Counted from the first letter of the stretch, positions 42,545 through 51,501 are shown. The stretch: DNA of 64,000 bases from UBA9300 sp964577305 (GCA_964577305.1 CAZNYS010000009.1:1-64000); one strand, 5' to 3'. Numbers and translations are program-made. Notes: a model not told the origin generated them from the letters alone.

Positions 42545-43366
42545 ATGCAGGATACAAAACTGAGTATTATTAGCGTCAGTCATATCCAAAATATCTTAAA
42601 GGCAAAACTCTGGGTAGGCGAAGCGCATGATGATTTGTATATTACAGGTGTATACGCATCAGATCTTATGAGTGATGTTCTTGCATATGGAAATTCGGGC
42701 TCAGCCCTGTTAACCGGGCTGAATTCAGTGCAGGCTGTAATATCAGCCTATATGGCCGAATTCAAAGGTATTATTTTCCTCAGAGGTAAGACACCCGGTA
42801 ATGATACTCTTAATTTCGCAAAAGAAAAAGGGATGTTTGTAATGTCTACCAATGATGATATGTACGAAGCCTGTATAAAAATTGCAAGCATTAAGAGCGA
42901 GGCACCTGGCATGATAAAGGAATTTGAGGCTGAAAAAAAGTCGAAAAATATTGCTACTCATAGCTTTTCTATCGATGGCCAGGATTTTGCCAGCGCAGGA
43001 TTGGTATCTACACAGGTTAAGGCCATCCTTAAATCAATTGGATATGATCCACAATTGATACGAAGAGCTGCAATATCAACATATGAAGCCGAGATGAATG
43101 TTGTAATGCATGCCCGTAAGGCAGATGTTACATTAACAGCCAGCGATAAAGAAATATATATTATAGTTATTGACGAAGGCAAGGGGATCAAAGATATTGA
43201 CCTGGCAATGGAAGAAGGTTATTCCACAGCTACTGAAGAGCAAAGAGCCCTGGGTTTTGGAGCAGGGATGGGCTTACCTAATATAAAGAAGAATGCTGAT
43301 GTGCTTGATATAAACAGTGTGGTTGACGTAGGAACAAGAATAGAAATTATATTTCATGTCAAATGA
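42545..43366 (+). CDS. DRTGG-HATPase fusion (RsbW/SpoIIAB-like ATPase)
   Basis: A 273-residue two-domain protein. Residues 1-115 repeat the DRTGG layout of the previous gene (LYITGVYASDLMSDVLAYGNSG). Residues 145-273 form a GHKL ATPase of anti-sigma kinase type: N-box ISTYEAEMNVVMHARKA, G1 VIDEGKGIKDI, G2 GFGAGMGLPNIKKNAD. No His phosphorylation domain is present. It could be a serine kinase of a partner protein or a nucleotide-dependent switch. The gene ends in the 4-bp overlap ATGA with the next gene. Confidence 0.8.
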   Translation: MQDTKLSIISVSHIQNILKAKLWVGEAHDDLYITGVYASDLMSDVLAYGNSGSALLTGLNSVQAVISAYMAEFKGIIFLRGKTPGNDTLNFAKEKGMFVMSTNDDMYEACIKIASIKSEAPGMIKEFEAEKKSKNIATHSFSIDGQDFASAGLVSTQVKAILKSIGYDPQLIRRAAISTYEAEMNVVMHARKADVTLTASDKEIYIIVIDEGKGIKDIDLAMEEGYSTATEEQRALGFGAGMGLPNIKKNADVLDINSVVDVGTRIEIIFHVK

Positions 43367-44622
43367 GATACTATCATTCACATGTTATAATACAGGATAG
43401 GTGTACCGGCAGGTTAAATTGCATTAGAACCTGTCCTACACAGGCATTGCGATACAGAAACGGGAAGATCATTTTCTATGATGATCTATGTGTTGACTGC
43501 GGAGAATGTATTAACTCATGCCCTGAAGGTGTCTTTCTACCAGTTATTGATGAGATAGCTGACTTTGATAAATTTGAATACAAGATCGTAATACCATCAC
43601 ACACACTTTATACGCAGTTTGGACTTAATACTCACCCCGGATTAATACACAGGGCATTACTTAGCCTCGGTTTTGATGCAGTGCATGAGATCTCGATGAA
43701 TGCATATGAATTGAGTTTCGTGGTTTCGGAAAGCCTTAAAAAAGAACAAAGGAATAAACCAATAATAAGCAACTTTTGCCCTGCACTTATCAGGCTTATA
43801 CAGGTAAGCTATCCAAATCTTATTGATTTGATCTCACCATTCGATGTCTCACGCGAACTGGCAGCAAAGGAAGCAAAAGAAAAGTATTCAGCTAAACTCG
43901 GTTTATCCGTAGATAAAATTGGTGTGATTTTTATCAGTCCCTGCCCGGCAATGGTGGTTTCAATTAAACAGCCAGCAGAAAAAGAGAAATCCTGGATCGA
44001 TGGTGCAATAGCCATACAAGATATATATAACCGTATTCTGCCTAAAATAATTGAATACCAGAATGAGAAGGAGGGAAAACAGGATCAGGATTTCTTTTAT
44101 TATGGCAAAAGCTGGGGTGAACTGGGATTTATTCTGCGGCATCTTGATCCTGAACATACTATTTCAGTTGCCGGGATAGATAATATTAAGATGATACTTG
44201 ATGATATTGAAGATTCCAAGTTGAGGAATGTGGATTATATTGAGGCCTTTACCTGCCCACAGGGATGTATAGGAGGGGCTTACTGCGTGGAAAATCCTTA
44301 TATATCAAGACACACAGCTATTATGCTTGAGAAAAAATACGGTAATCCTCCTGAAATCAATAATGAGGAGATATTAAGAAAAATGGATGATAATTATTAC
44401 ACGCTGGATGAATCAGTAATACCCAGGTCAACACGATCAATGGAAAGTGATATTAATACGTCAATTAAAAGAATGAAGCAGAAGCAGAGAATACTTACCA
44501 AGCTTCCGAACAAGAACTGTGGTTTATGTGGCTCTCCCACATGTGAGGCATTTGCTGGAGATTGTGCATGGGGTGATGCCGAACTGACCGATTGCATTTT
44601 TATGAAAATTGATTCCAAATGA
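43363..44622 (+). CDS. Divergent [FeFe]-hydrogenase-like iron-sulfur protein
   Basis: A 419-residue protein: two [4Fe-4S] ferredoxin motifs (CTGRLNCIRTCP and CVDCGECINSCP, about 13-55), a hydrogenase large-subunit-like core, and a C-terminal iron-sulfur motif (NCGLCGSPTCEAFAGDC, near 387). The core keeps one Cys of each H-cluster loop and both in the third: SNFCPALIR for TSCCP, SPCPAMVV for MPCxxK, TCPQGCIGG for ACxxGCxxGG. The proton-transfer Cys (now Phe) and the Lys of loop 2 (now Met) are lost. It likely binds a [4Fe-4S] cube but probably lacks normal H2 activity, fitting a sensor or electron-transfer role as in group C/D HydS-like proteins. Confidence 0.78.
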   Translation: MRYYHSHVIIQDRCTGRLNCIRTCPTQALRYRNGKIIFYDDLCVDCGECINSCPEGVFLPVIDEIADFDKFEYKIVIPSHTLYTQFGLNTHPGLIHRALLSLGFDAVHEISMNAYELSFVVSESLKKEQRNKPIISNFCPALIRLIQVSYPNLIDLISPFDVSRELAAKEAKEKYSAKLGLSVDKIGVIFISPCPAMVVSIKQPAEKEKSWIDGAIAIQDIYNRILPKIIEYQNEKEGKQDQDFFYYGKSWGELGFILRHLDPEHTISVAGIDNIKMILDDIEDSKLRNVDYIEAFTCPQGCIGGAYCVENPYISRHTAIMLEKKYGNPPEINNEEILRKMDDNYYTLDESVIPRSTRSMESDINTSIKRMKQKQRILTKLPNKNCGLCGSPTCEAFAGDCAWGDAELTDCIFMKIDSK

Positions 44623-44635
44623 ATATTAAATTCTT

Positions 44636-45094
44636 ATGAAGAACCAAGAATCATTATTTGCCGAAACACTGATTAAGGAACCTGCTGAAGAAGGTAGCCT
44701 GATCCCGCTTTTGCAAAAAGCACAGGAACAGGATGGTTATATTTCAGCTGATAAAGTCGGGCAAATTGCTGACTACCTGAGTATGACAGAAAGCGAGGTT
44801 TATGGTGTAGCTTCCTTCTATTCACAGTTTCGCTTCACACCACCGGGTGAACATTCCATAAGTGTCTGCCTTGGTACTGCATGTCACGTAAATGGCGGAG
44901 AAGCACTGCTTGATACAATAGGACGCGATATGGACGTAAGTCCTGGTGAAAGCACTGCTGATGGCAAGTTTGACCTTAACAGGGTGGCTTGCCTGGGTTG
45001 CTGTGCCCTGGCCCCGGTTGTCAAAATAGATGATGAGATCCATAGTAAGGTTAACATCATAAAACTTAATGAATTATTAAGTCGTTATGAATGA
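44636..45094 (+). CDS. NuoE/HydC-like [2Fe-2S] subunit
   Basis: A 152-residue thioredoxin-like [2Fe-2S] protein of the complex I 24-kDa family. Four ligands are visible: CLGTAC near 83 and CLGCC near 122 (Cys-x3-Cys within ACLGCCAL). The N-terminal helical part (EGSLIPLLQKAQEQDGYIS) is as in NuoE and HydC. In bifurcating complexes this subunit pairs with the NuoF/HydB-like flavoprotein. The gene starts 13 bp after the hydrogenase-like gene and overlaps the next by 8 bp. Confidence 0.92.
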   Translation: MKNQESLFAETLIKEPAEEGSLIPLLQKAQEQDGYISADKVGQIADYLSMTESEVYGVASFYSQFRFTPPGEHSISVCLGTACHVNGGEALLDTIGRDMDVSPGESTADGKFDLNRVACLGCCALAPVVKIDDEIHSKVNIIKLNELLSRYE

Positions 45095-46961
45095 TCTGAA
45101 AAGGCTCCGTACTAAAAGTATCTCAGAATGGGAGGAAATAAGAACCCCCGGGGAACCTGTCATATATATCGGAATGGCTTCATGTGGTATTGCTGCCGGT
45201 GCAAAAAAAGTAAAGAGTGCTATTAAAGAAAGTCTTGATAAGTATAACATAAATGCCCGGCTGATCGAGGTAGGTTGTATTGGTACCTGTTATCTTGAAC
45301 CAATAGTTGATATAAGTGCAAATGGATTGCCGAGGCTATCGTTCGGCAATGTCGATGAAAAGAGGGCTGATTTTATTATCCGTAAACTATTGGTTGATAA
45401 AGACCTATCGAAAACAAAACCCCTTGGTCACCTGGGACCTGAATCAAGTAACGGCATTCCTCATCTTTTTGAACAATCAATGCTAAAACCCCAGGTGAGG
45501 ATTGTAACAAAGAATTGTGGCCTGATCGATCCCGGGAATATAAATCACTATCTGGCAAATGATGGATATCTGGGAATCTCCAGGGCACTGGAAATGAAGC
45601 CTTCTGAAGTTATTGAGGAGATCACAAAAGCTGGTTTGAGGGGAAGGGGGGGGGCAGGTTTTCCAACGGGGAAAAAATGGAAAACATGCAGGAATGCAAA
45701 ATCAGATATTAAGTACCTGATATGTAATGCCGATGAGGGAGACCCCGGAGCCTTTATGAACCGCCTGTTAATAGAAAGTGATCCTCATGCTCTGCTGGAG
45801 GGTATGCTGATTGCTGCTTATGCTATTGGTGCCTCACAGGCATATATTTATATACGTGCTGAGTATCCCCTTGCTATAGTACGGTTGAAAAAAGCCCTGG
45901 AACAGGCAAAGGATGCAGGTCTGCTGGGGAATAATATCCTTGGCTCAGGATTCAGCCTGTCAATAAAGATAAAAGAAGGTGCAGGAGCATTTGTCTGTGG
46001 TGAAGAAACATCACTTATACATTCAATTGAAGGCAAAAGGGGAATGCCCAGGACAAGACCACCATATCCTGCAGAAAGCGGACTTTATCAAAAGCCAACA
46101 GTAATCAATAATGTGGAAACACTCGGGACTGCGCCGCATATACTCAGAAATGGAGCTGAGTGGTATCGCCAGTTTGGTGTTGAAGGGAATTTCGGGACTA
46201 AGACTTTTTCGCTGGTTGGAAAAATTAGACGGTCAGGACTTATTGAAGTACCCTTGGGTACACCTCTCAGAAAAATAATATACGATATTGGTGGAGGCAC
46301 CCTGAAACCATTCAAAGCAGTTCAGACGGGAGGACCTTCAGGGGGATGCATACCGGCAGAATTACTTGATACTCCCGTTACTTATGAAACACTTTCTTCT
46401 ATTGGCTCAATAATGGGCTCAGGAGGTCTGATAGTGATGGATGAGGACACATGTGTGGTGGATATAGCAAGGTATTTCCTTGATTTCATACAGAAAGAAT
46501 CGTGCGGAAAATGTACCCCCTGCCGTGTAGGAACACGCCATATGGTAGAAATGCTTGAGAAGATCTGCACTGGCAATGCTACACCCGATATTCTTGATAA
46601 ACTTGAATCAATGGCCAAACTGGTACAGGCTACATCATTATGCGGGTTGGGACAGACTGCACCGAATCCCGTACTTACAACACTGCGCTATTTCCGTCCC
46701 GAATATATTGAACATGTAAAAGATTATTATTGTTCCGCACTCGTTTGCAGTAAACTGATTGAATTTTCTGTCATAAAAGAAAAATGTACAGGGTGCCAGC
46801 GCTGTGTGAGCGTATGTCCAACAGGAGCAATTACAGGGCCCAGGTCTGAACCACATAATCTTGACACCTCTAAATGCATTAAATGCCGTGCCTGCTACGA
46901 GGTATGCCGCTTCGATGCTATTGCAGGAAATGCTATTATAATCACATCAAGAAAGGAATAA
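45087..46961 (+). CDS. NuoF/HydB-like NADH-binding flavoprotein subunit
   Basis: A 624-residue HydB-type subunit. Order: thioredoxin-like N-terminal domain (1-115; ASCGIAAGA and GCIGTC), NuoF core with FMN/NADH site (GLRGRGGAGFPTGKKW near 185, CNADEGDPGAFMNR near 213), SLBB domain, the four-Cys N3 cluster motif (ESCGKCTPCRVG near 470 and the later LCGLG), and two C-terminal [4Fe-4S] motifs (CTGCQRCVSVCP, CIKCRACYEVCR). It should bind NAD(H) and FMN; in HydABC, Stn and related complexes this flavin is the proposed bifurcation site. It overlaps both neighbours (8 bp and 1 bp). Confidence 0.94.
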   Translation: MNDLKRLRTKSISEWEEIRTPGEPVIYIGMASCGIAAGAKKVKSAIKESLDKYNINARLIEVGCIGTCYLEPIVDISANGLPRLSFGNVDEKRADFIIRKLLVDKDLSKTKPLGHLGPESSNGIPHLFEQSMLKPQVRIVTKNCGLIDPGNINHYLANDGYLGISRALEMKPSEVIEEITKAGLRGRGGAGFPTGKKWKTCRNAKSDIKYLICNADEGDPGAFMNRLLIESDPHALLEGMLIAAYAIGASQAYIYIRAEYPLAIVRLKKALEQAKDAGLLGNNILGSGFSLSIKIKEGAGAFVCGEETSLIHSIEGKRGMPRTRPPYPAESGLYQKPTVINNVETLGTAPHILRNGAEWYRQFGVEGNFGTKTFSLVGKIRRSGLIEVPLGTPLRKIIYDIGGGTLKPFKAVQTGGPSGGCIPAELLDTPVTYETLSSIGSIMGSGGLIVMDEDTCVVDIARYFLDFIQKESCGKCTPCRVGTRHMVEMLEKICTGNATPDILDKLESMAKLVQATSLCGLGQTAPNPVLTTLRYFRPEYIEHVKDYYCSALVCSKLIEFSVIKEKCTGCQRCVSVCPTGAITGPRSEPHNLDTSKCIKCRACYEVCRFDAIAGNAIIITSRKE

Positions 46962-49285
46962 TGGAGATAACAATCAATAATAAACCTGTTAAAGTCAAAA
47001 GCAACCAGACAGTCATGGAGGCTGCTGATGAAAATGGTATTTATATTCCACGATTATGTGCTCATCCTGAACTTGTACCATATGGTGGTTGCCGGCTTTG
47101 TATTGTGGAGATAGAAGGGAGGAAAGGTTATCCCACTTCATGTACAACAATTGTTGAGGAAGGTATGATAGTACGTACTGAAACAAACATGATCCAGGAT
47201 ATGCGTCGCGACCTGCTTCAATTGATCCTGAGCGAACACCCTTCAGCCTGCCTGCTGTGTCAGGATATTGAAGGATGCTCTATGTTCCAGGGAACTATAA
47301 GAAAAGTTGGAGTTACTACTGGTTGCAGATGGTGCCCAAAAGACAAGGATTGTGAACTGCAGAGGATAGTTGAATCATTTGATATTAAAGAACTGACACT
47401 ACCCGGATTGTACAGGGATCTTCCTGTTGAGAAATATGATCCCTTCTTCGACAGGGATTATAATCTTTGTATTTATTGTGGTCGCTGTGTCAGAATATGT
47501 AACGAATATCGCAAAAACTCAGTTATAGCTCTCAGGCAGAGAGGAAAATATACAACAATAGGGCCGTCTTTTGATTCTGATCATACCGATGCCGGTTGTG
47601 AATATTGCGGAGCATGTGTCTCTGTATGCCCTACAGGTGCAATGTCAGAAAAGAGTCGTAAATGGTGGGGTGAACCCGATAAATATACAAAATCTATATG
47701 TCCCTTATGCAGTATAAATTGCGAAATACAGGTGCTTAGCCTTCGAGAGAAGATTGTGGGCACCCTGCCTCCGGGTAAACCTCATGAAGAGGCAGGTGAG
47801 CTATGTGTTAAAGGACGCTTCTGTCTGAGTGAGCTTGTTAACAGGACAAACAGGATGCTTGAACCACAGTATCTCTTCCCTGAAGGTTATGGTATAATAA
47901 CCTGGAAAGAAGCTATAAAGAATGGCGGAAAATTGCTAAAAGATATACCTGAAGACAGTACGGCAGTTTTTGTCTCACCTGACCTGTCATTAGAAGAATA
48001 TATTGCTATAGCTGAATTTTCTGCTAAAGCGCTGAAAACATCTGATATCACCTCATCCTGTCTTGACAGTGGTATGATCGCTTACCAGCGGTTGGCAAAA
48101 AAATCCGTTACTATTGACAGGGTAAGAAAAAGTAGTTCAATATTTTCCCTCTTCCTTAATGGTAATTATAATTATGGACCCTTAACAATGGCTGTAAAAG
48201 AAGCAGCATTCAATGGTGTGCCTTATTACCAGCTTGGCTGGATAAAGGACTCTACATCAAGGTTTGCAGAGCATGCAATAATACCATTGCCAGGAGAAGA
48301 GACAGGAATACTGGACGATATTATAAGCTGCCTGGAGAATGGAAAGTGCGAAAATGAGGTTGTCAGGGAAATATCCGGGCAGTTGAAAAAGAAAAACTCA
48401 TTAATAATTGCAGGGCCCTGGATCCTGTCACTCAGCAATTCATTCCTTATTATGGATAGGATAAGAAGAATAGTTGAACTAACGGGTTCTGGACTTTATA
48501 TGCCTGATCCTCATGGTAATCTCAAAGGTATGCTGAGTTTTCTGGCGGTCAGGCCTGTGGAATCTGTTCTGGATAAGATTGAAAAGGGTAAAATAGATCT
48601 TGTTTACCTGATTGGCGATATGCCATTTAAAAACAGACCGGCAGTGGGAAAGATTGTTTGCCAGAGTTCTTTCCCTTTCCCTGGAGACTTAAAACCTGAT
48701 TTGATACTACCAAGCACTCTCTGGGGTGAAACACAGGGTACATGGCCGGGCATGAATGGCAGTCCGGTAAAGACGCGTAAGACTGCTAAAACTCATGATT
48801 ATGCACTTCCGCATACTGAGATATTATCGCGTCTGGCAACAGCCTCCGGAATAGAAGGAATGAAAGAATCTGTAAAGAGTAAGATCAGGAAAGTGCCATC
48901 GGAACTGAAGCCGCACCTGCCTGCTGCAGACATTTCAATCCCGGAATTGAGTTCGGTAAATAAGGATAACAGTATGCCTTTTGTATTTGTACGTGAGCAG
49001 TCACCAAACAGTTATATGAATACTGACCTCAGTTATGCAGTTGAAGGACTGAACGAACTTGTCTCTCCTGATCATTTAATGATGAATCCATCGGATGCTG
49101 GGAAAATGGATATTGAAGATAATGCTTCGGTTATTGTTTCAAACAACGATACTGAATACACTTACCAGGTCAGGATAAGGAAAAATATTCCTCAGGGAGT
49201 GGTTTGTATAACGAGCGGGAACAGTGAAAGTGAATTCAGGTTTAATCCATGTTATGTTAAAATAAGGAGGCCAGCGAATGTTTAA
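46961..49285 (+). CDS. NuoG/formate dehydrogenase alpha-like iron-sulfur subunit
   Basis: A 774-residue protein starting at the ATG that overlaps the nuoF-like stop by one base (TAATG). N-terminal [2Fe-2S] (GGCRLCIVE), His-Cys [4Fe-4S] (HPSACLLC, then CRWCPKDKDC), two ferredoxin clusters (CIYCGRCVRIC, CEYCGACVSVC), then the MopB [4Fe-4S] (CPLCSINCEIQV and CVKGRFC, about 245-295). The MopB body (about 300-650) and a dinucleotide-binding-like end (about 690-770) follow, but no RxCH or RxUH active-site motif is seen; the equivalent reads SSCLDSGM. So it is probably an electron-wiring scaffold, not a formate dehydrogenase. It is shorter than FdhA (about 890). Confidence 0.82.
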   Translation: MEITINNKPVKVKSNQTVMEAADENGIYIPRLCAHPELVPYGGCRLCIVEIEGRKGYPTSCTTIVEEGMIVRTETNMIQDMRRDLLQLILSEHPSACLLCQDIEGCSMFQGTIRKVGVTTGCRWCPKDKDCELQRIVESFDIKELTLPGLYRDLPVEKYDPFFDRDYNLCIYCGRCVRICNEYRKNSVIALRQRGKYTTIGPSFDSDHTDAGCEYCGACVSVCPTGAMSEKSRKWWGEPDKYTKSICPLCSINCEIQVLSLREKIVGTLPPGKPHEEAGELCVKGRFCLSELVNRTNRMLEPQYLFPEGYGIITWKEAIKNGGKLLKDIPEDSTAVFVSPDLSLEEYIAIAEFSAKALKTSDITSSCLDSGMIAYQRLAKKSVTIDRVRKSSSIFSLFLNGNYNYGPLTMAVKEAAFNGVPYYQLGWIKDSTSRFAEHAIIPLPGEETGILDDIISCLENGKCENEVVREISGQLKKKNSLIIAGPWILSLSNSFLIMDRIRRIVELTGSGLYMPDPHGNLKGMLSFLAVRPVESVLDKIEKGKIDLVYLIGDMPFKNRPAVGKIVCQSSFPFPGDLKPDLILPSTLWGETQGTWPGMNGSPVKTRKTAKTHDYALPHTEILSRLATASGIEGMKESVKSKIRKVPSELKPHLPAADISIPELSSVNKDNSMPFVFVREQSPNSYMNTDLSYAVEGLNELVSPDHLMMNPSDAGKMDIEDNASVIVSNNDTEYTYQVRIRKNIPQGVVCITSGNSESEFRFNPCYVKIRRPANV

Positions 49286-50108
49286 AATAATAGAAAGAAA
49301 ATCTATAGTCCCAAACCTGCATTTACTTGTTGTTAATGCCCCTGATGTTGTTCGGAAGATACAGCCGGGTCAGTTTGTAATAATACATGCCGGTGAAGGT
49401 TCCGAAAGGATCCCTCTTACCGCTGCTGACTGGGACAGGGAAGAGGGAACCTTATCTATAGTATTCATGGAAGTGGGTACTTCCACAAACAAGCTAGCCG
49501 GCATGCATGCAGGTGATGAGCTTCAGACTGTGGTTGGTCCCCTGGGGGTACCTATTGAGATAAGGAAATTTGGCACCGTAGTCTGTATAGGGGGATGTTT
49601 TGGGATGGGCTCCATATTCCCGGTAGTAAGGGCATTGAAGGAGAGCGGTAATCAGGTGATAACTATGCTTGAAGGAAGAAGCGGGTACCTTCTTTACTGG
49701 GAAGATAAATTGTCAGAATACAGTGATAAAACAATCAGGCTTACCAGGGATGGCAGTTATGGATACCAGGGACACGTAAGAAAAGGTGTTGAGATATTAC
49801 GGGAATTGAATATCAAACCCGACAGGGTATTTGCCAATGGCTGCACAACATTATCATACCTGGCAACCAAAGAATATGAGCACTATAATGTGCCGGTAAT
49901 TGTTACACTTAACACTATTATGATTGATGGTACAGGTATGTGTGGCGTTTGCCGCTGCACCGTGGATGGTAAAATGAAGTTTGCCTGTGTCGATGGTCCC
50001 AGCTTTGATGGCAGACTGGTCGACTGGGAAGAACTGGCTGCCAGGAGGAAACAGTATATATCAGAAGAAGCTTTTCTTGTTCATCACTCAGGATGCGGAG
50101 GATTATAA
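49278..50108 (+). CDS. NfnA-like FAD/NAD(P)-binding subunit (ferredoxin-NADP+ reductase alpha)
   Basis: A 276-residue protein of the PyrK/NfnA group. FAD-binding barrel (PGQFVIIHAGEGSERIPLTAAD), NAD-binding domain (VCIGGCFGMGSIFPVVRAL near 105) and C-terminal [2Fe-2S] ligands (GMCGVCRCTVDG then FACVDGPSFDG, near 220-240). In NfnAB it binds NAD(H) and a [2Fe-2S] cluster. It overlaps the NuoG-like gene by 8 bp and is followed after 1 bp by nfnB, so the five genes 44636-51501 should give a stoichiometric complex. Confidence 0.88.
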   Translation: MFKIIERKSIVPNLHLLVVNAPDVVRKIQPGQFVIIHAGEGSERIPLTAADWDREEGTLSIVFMEVGTSTNKLAGMHAGDELQTVVGPLGVPIEIRKFGTVVCIGGCFGMGSIFPVVRALKESGNQVITMLEGRSGYLLYWEDKLSEYSDKTIRLTRDGSYGYQGHVRKGVEILRELNIKPDRVFANGCTTLSYLATKEYEHYNVPVIVTLNTIMIDGTGMCGVCRCTVDGKMKFACVDGPSFDGRLVDWEELAARRKQYISEEAFLVHHSGCGGL

Positions 50109-50109
50109 T

Positions 50110-51501
50110 ATGGCGAAAAAACTAAACCTTAACAGGGTAGAAATGCCCAAGCAAGCCGATTTCATCCGTAAAAGGAATTTCAACGAAGTTGCACTCGGAT
50201 ATACGGCCGATGATGCACTAGCTGAAGCCAGCAGGTGTCTTGACTGCAAGAAACCACTTTGCGTCGAGGGATGCCCGGTAGAGATCGATATTCCGGGTTT
50301 TATCAGGGCAATTGCAGCGGGAGACTTTGCACTGGCAATAAAAACACTAAAAAAGAAAAACTGTCTTCCTGCTGTATGTGGCAGGGTGTGCCCCCAGGAG
50401 GAGCAATGTGAGATTAAATGCATTCTTCAGAATAAAGGTGCCCCTATTGCTATAGGTAGGCTTGAACGCTTTGCTGCTGACTGGGAAGCTGAACAGGCAA
50501 GCATTGAATTACCATCAATAAAAGAGAAAACAGGAAAGAGAGTCGCTGTAATTGGATCAGGGCCTGCCGGAGTTACAGTAGCAGGTGATCTTACCCTGCT
50601 CGGTCATGATGTTACTATGTACGAAGCCCTGCATGAACCGGGGGGAGTGCTTACATATGGAATACCTGAGTTCAGGCTTCCAGCCAGAGTTGTGACAAGA
50701 GAGATAGAAAACCTTCAGAAACTGGGGGTTAAGCTCATCTGTAATTTTGTTGTGGGTAAAACGAGGTCGTTACAGGAGATACTGGACGAGTTTGATGCTG
50801 TATTTGTCGGTACGGGAGCAGGACTTCCATGGTTTATGATGATACCCGGTGAGAACCTAAATGGCGTATACTCTGCTAATGAATACCTTACGCGTGTTAA
50901 CCTGATGCGGGGCTTTGAATACCCGAAAACGTATACACCAGTAATACGACATAAAAAAGTAGCCGTTGTTGGTGGAGGTAATGTGGCAATGGATTGTGCT
51001 CGTACAGCTTTAAGACTTGGTGCTGAGGATGCTGCTATTGTATACAGACGCTCAGAAAAAGAACTTCCTGCCAGGAGAGAGGAGTATGAAAATGCAGTGG
51101 AGGAGGGCGTCAAATTTAATTTTCTGACCTTACCGGAAAAATTGTATGGAAATGATGAAGGCTGGCTTAAAGAGATAGAATGTGCCAGGATGGAGCTTGG
51201 TGAGCCTGATGCTTCCGGCAGGCGAAGACCTGTGCGAATAGATAATTCAGAATTCATAATGAAGATGGATGCCTGTATCATAGCTATCGGAAACAGCCCT
51301 AATCCGATCATCCCTCAAACCACTCCCGATCTTGAAGTATCAAAATGGGGAACTATCGAGGTTGATGAGGAGACCTTAAAAACCTCTGTTGATAGGGTAT
51401 GGGCAGGAGGCGATATAGTCACAGGTGCAGCAACCGTGATACTTGCCATGGGCGCAGGACGTAAAGCTGCCCGCTCAATGCATGAATACCTTACTTCATA
51501 A
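50110..51501 (+). CDS. NfnB/GltD-like NADPH-dependent flavoprotein subunit
   Basis: A 463-residue protein of the glutamate synthase small-subunit/NfnB family (start ATG 50110; the longer frame from 49981 reads the end of nfnA). N-terminal iron-sulfur domain (CLDCKKPLCVEGCP near 45, CGRVCPQEEQCEIKC near 95), FAD motif VAVIGSGPAGVT near 143, NADP-binding VAVVGGGNVAMDCARTA near 285 and the end GDIVTGAATVILAMGAGRKAA. In NfnAB this subunit holds the bifurcating FAD and uses NADPH. No gltB large subunit is near, so glutamate synthase is unlikely. It is the last gene of the cluster. Confidence 0.9.
   Translation: MAKKLNLNRVEMPKQADFIRKRNFNEVALGYTADDALAEASRCLDCKKPLCVEGCPVEIDIPGFIRAIAAGDFALAIKTLKKKNCLPAVCGRVCPQEEQCEIKCILQNKGAPIAIGRLERFAADWEAEQASIELPSIKEKTGKRVAVIGSGPAGVTVAGDLTLLGHDVTMYEALHEPGGVLTYGIPEFRLPARVVTREIENLQKLGVKLICNFVVGKTRSLQEILDEFDAVFVGTGAGLPWFMMIPGENLNGVYSANEYLTRVNLMRGFEYPKTYTPVIRHKKVAVVGGGNVAMDCARTALRLGAEDAAIVYRRSEKELPARREEYENAVEEGVKFNFLTLPEKLYGNDEGWLKEIECARMELGEPDASGRRRPVRIDNSEFIMKMDACIIAIGNSPNPIIPQTTPDLEVSKWGTIEVDEETLKTSVDRVWAGGDIVTGAATVILAMGAGRKAARSMHEYLTS

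Noticed and set aside
43363..44622. Catalytic [FeFe] hydrogenase
   Set aside because: Loop 1 and loop 2 residues needed for catalysis are replaced, and no hydEFG maturation genes lie in the window.
46961..49285. Functional formate dehydrogenase alpha subunit
   Set aside because: No Cys/Sec-His active-site motif is visible and the protein is shorter than FdhA.
50110..51501. Glutamate synthase small subunit (gltD)
   Set aside because: The family is the same, but there is no gltB, and the direct coupling to an NfnA-like gene fits Nfn instead.
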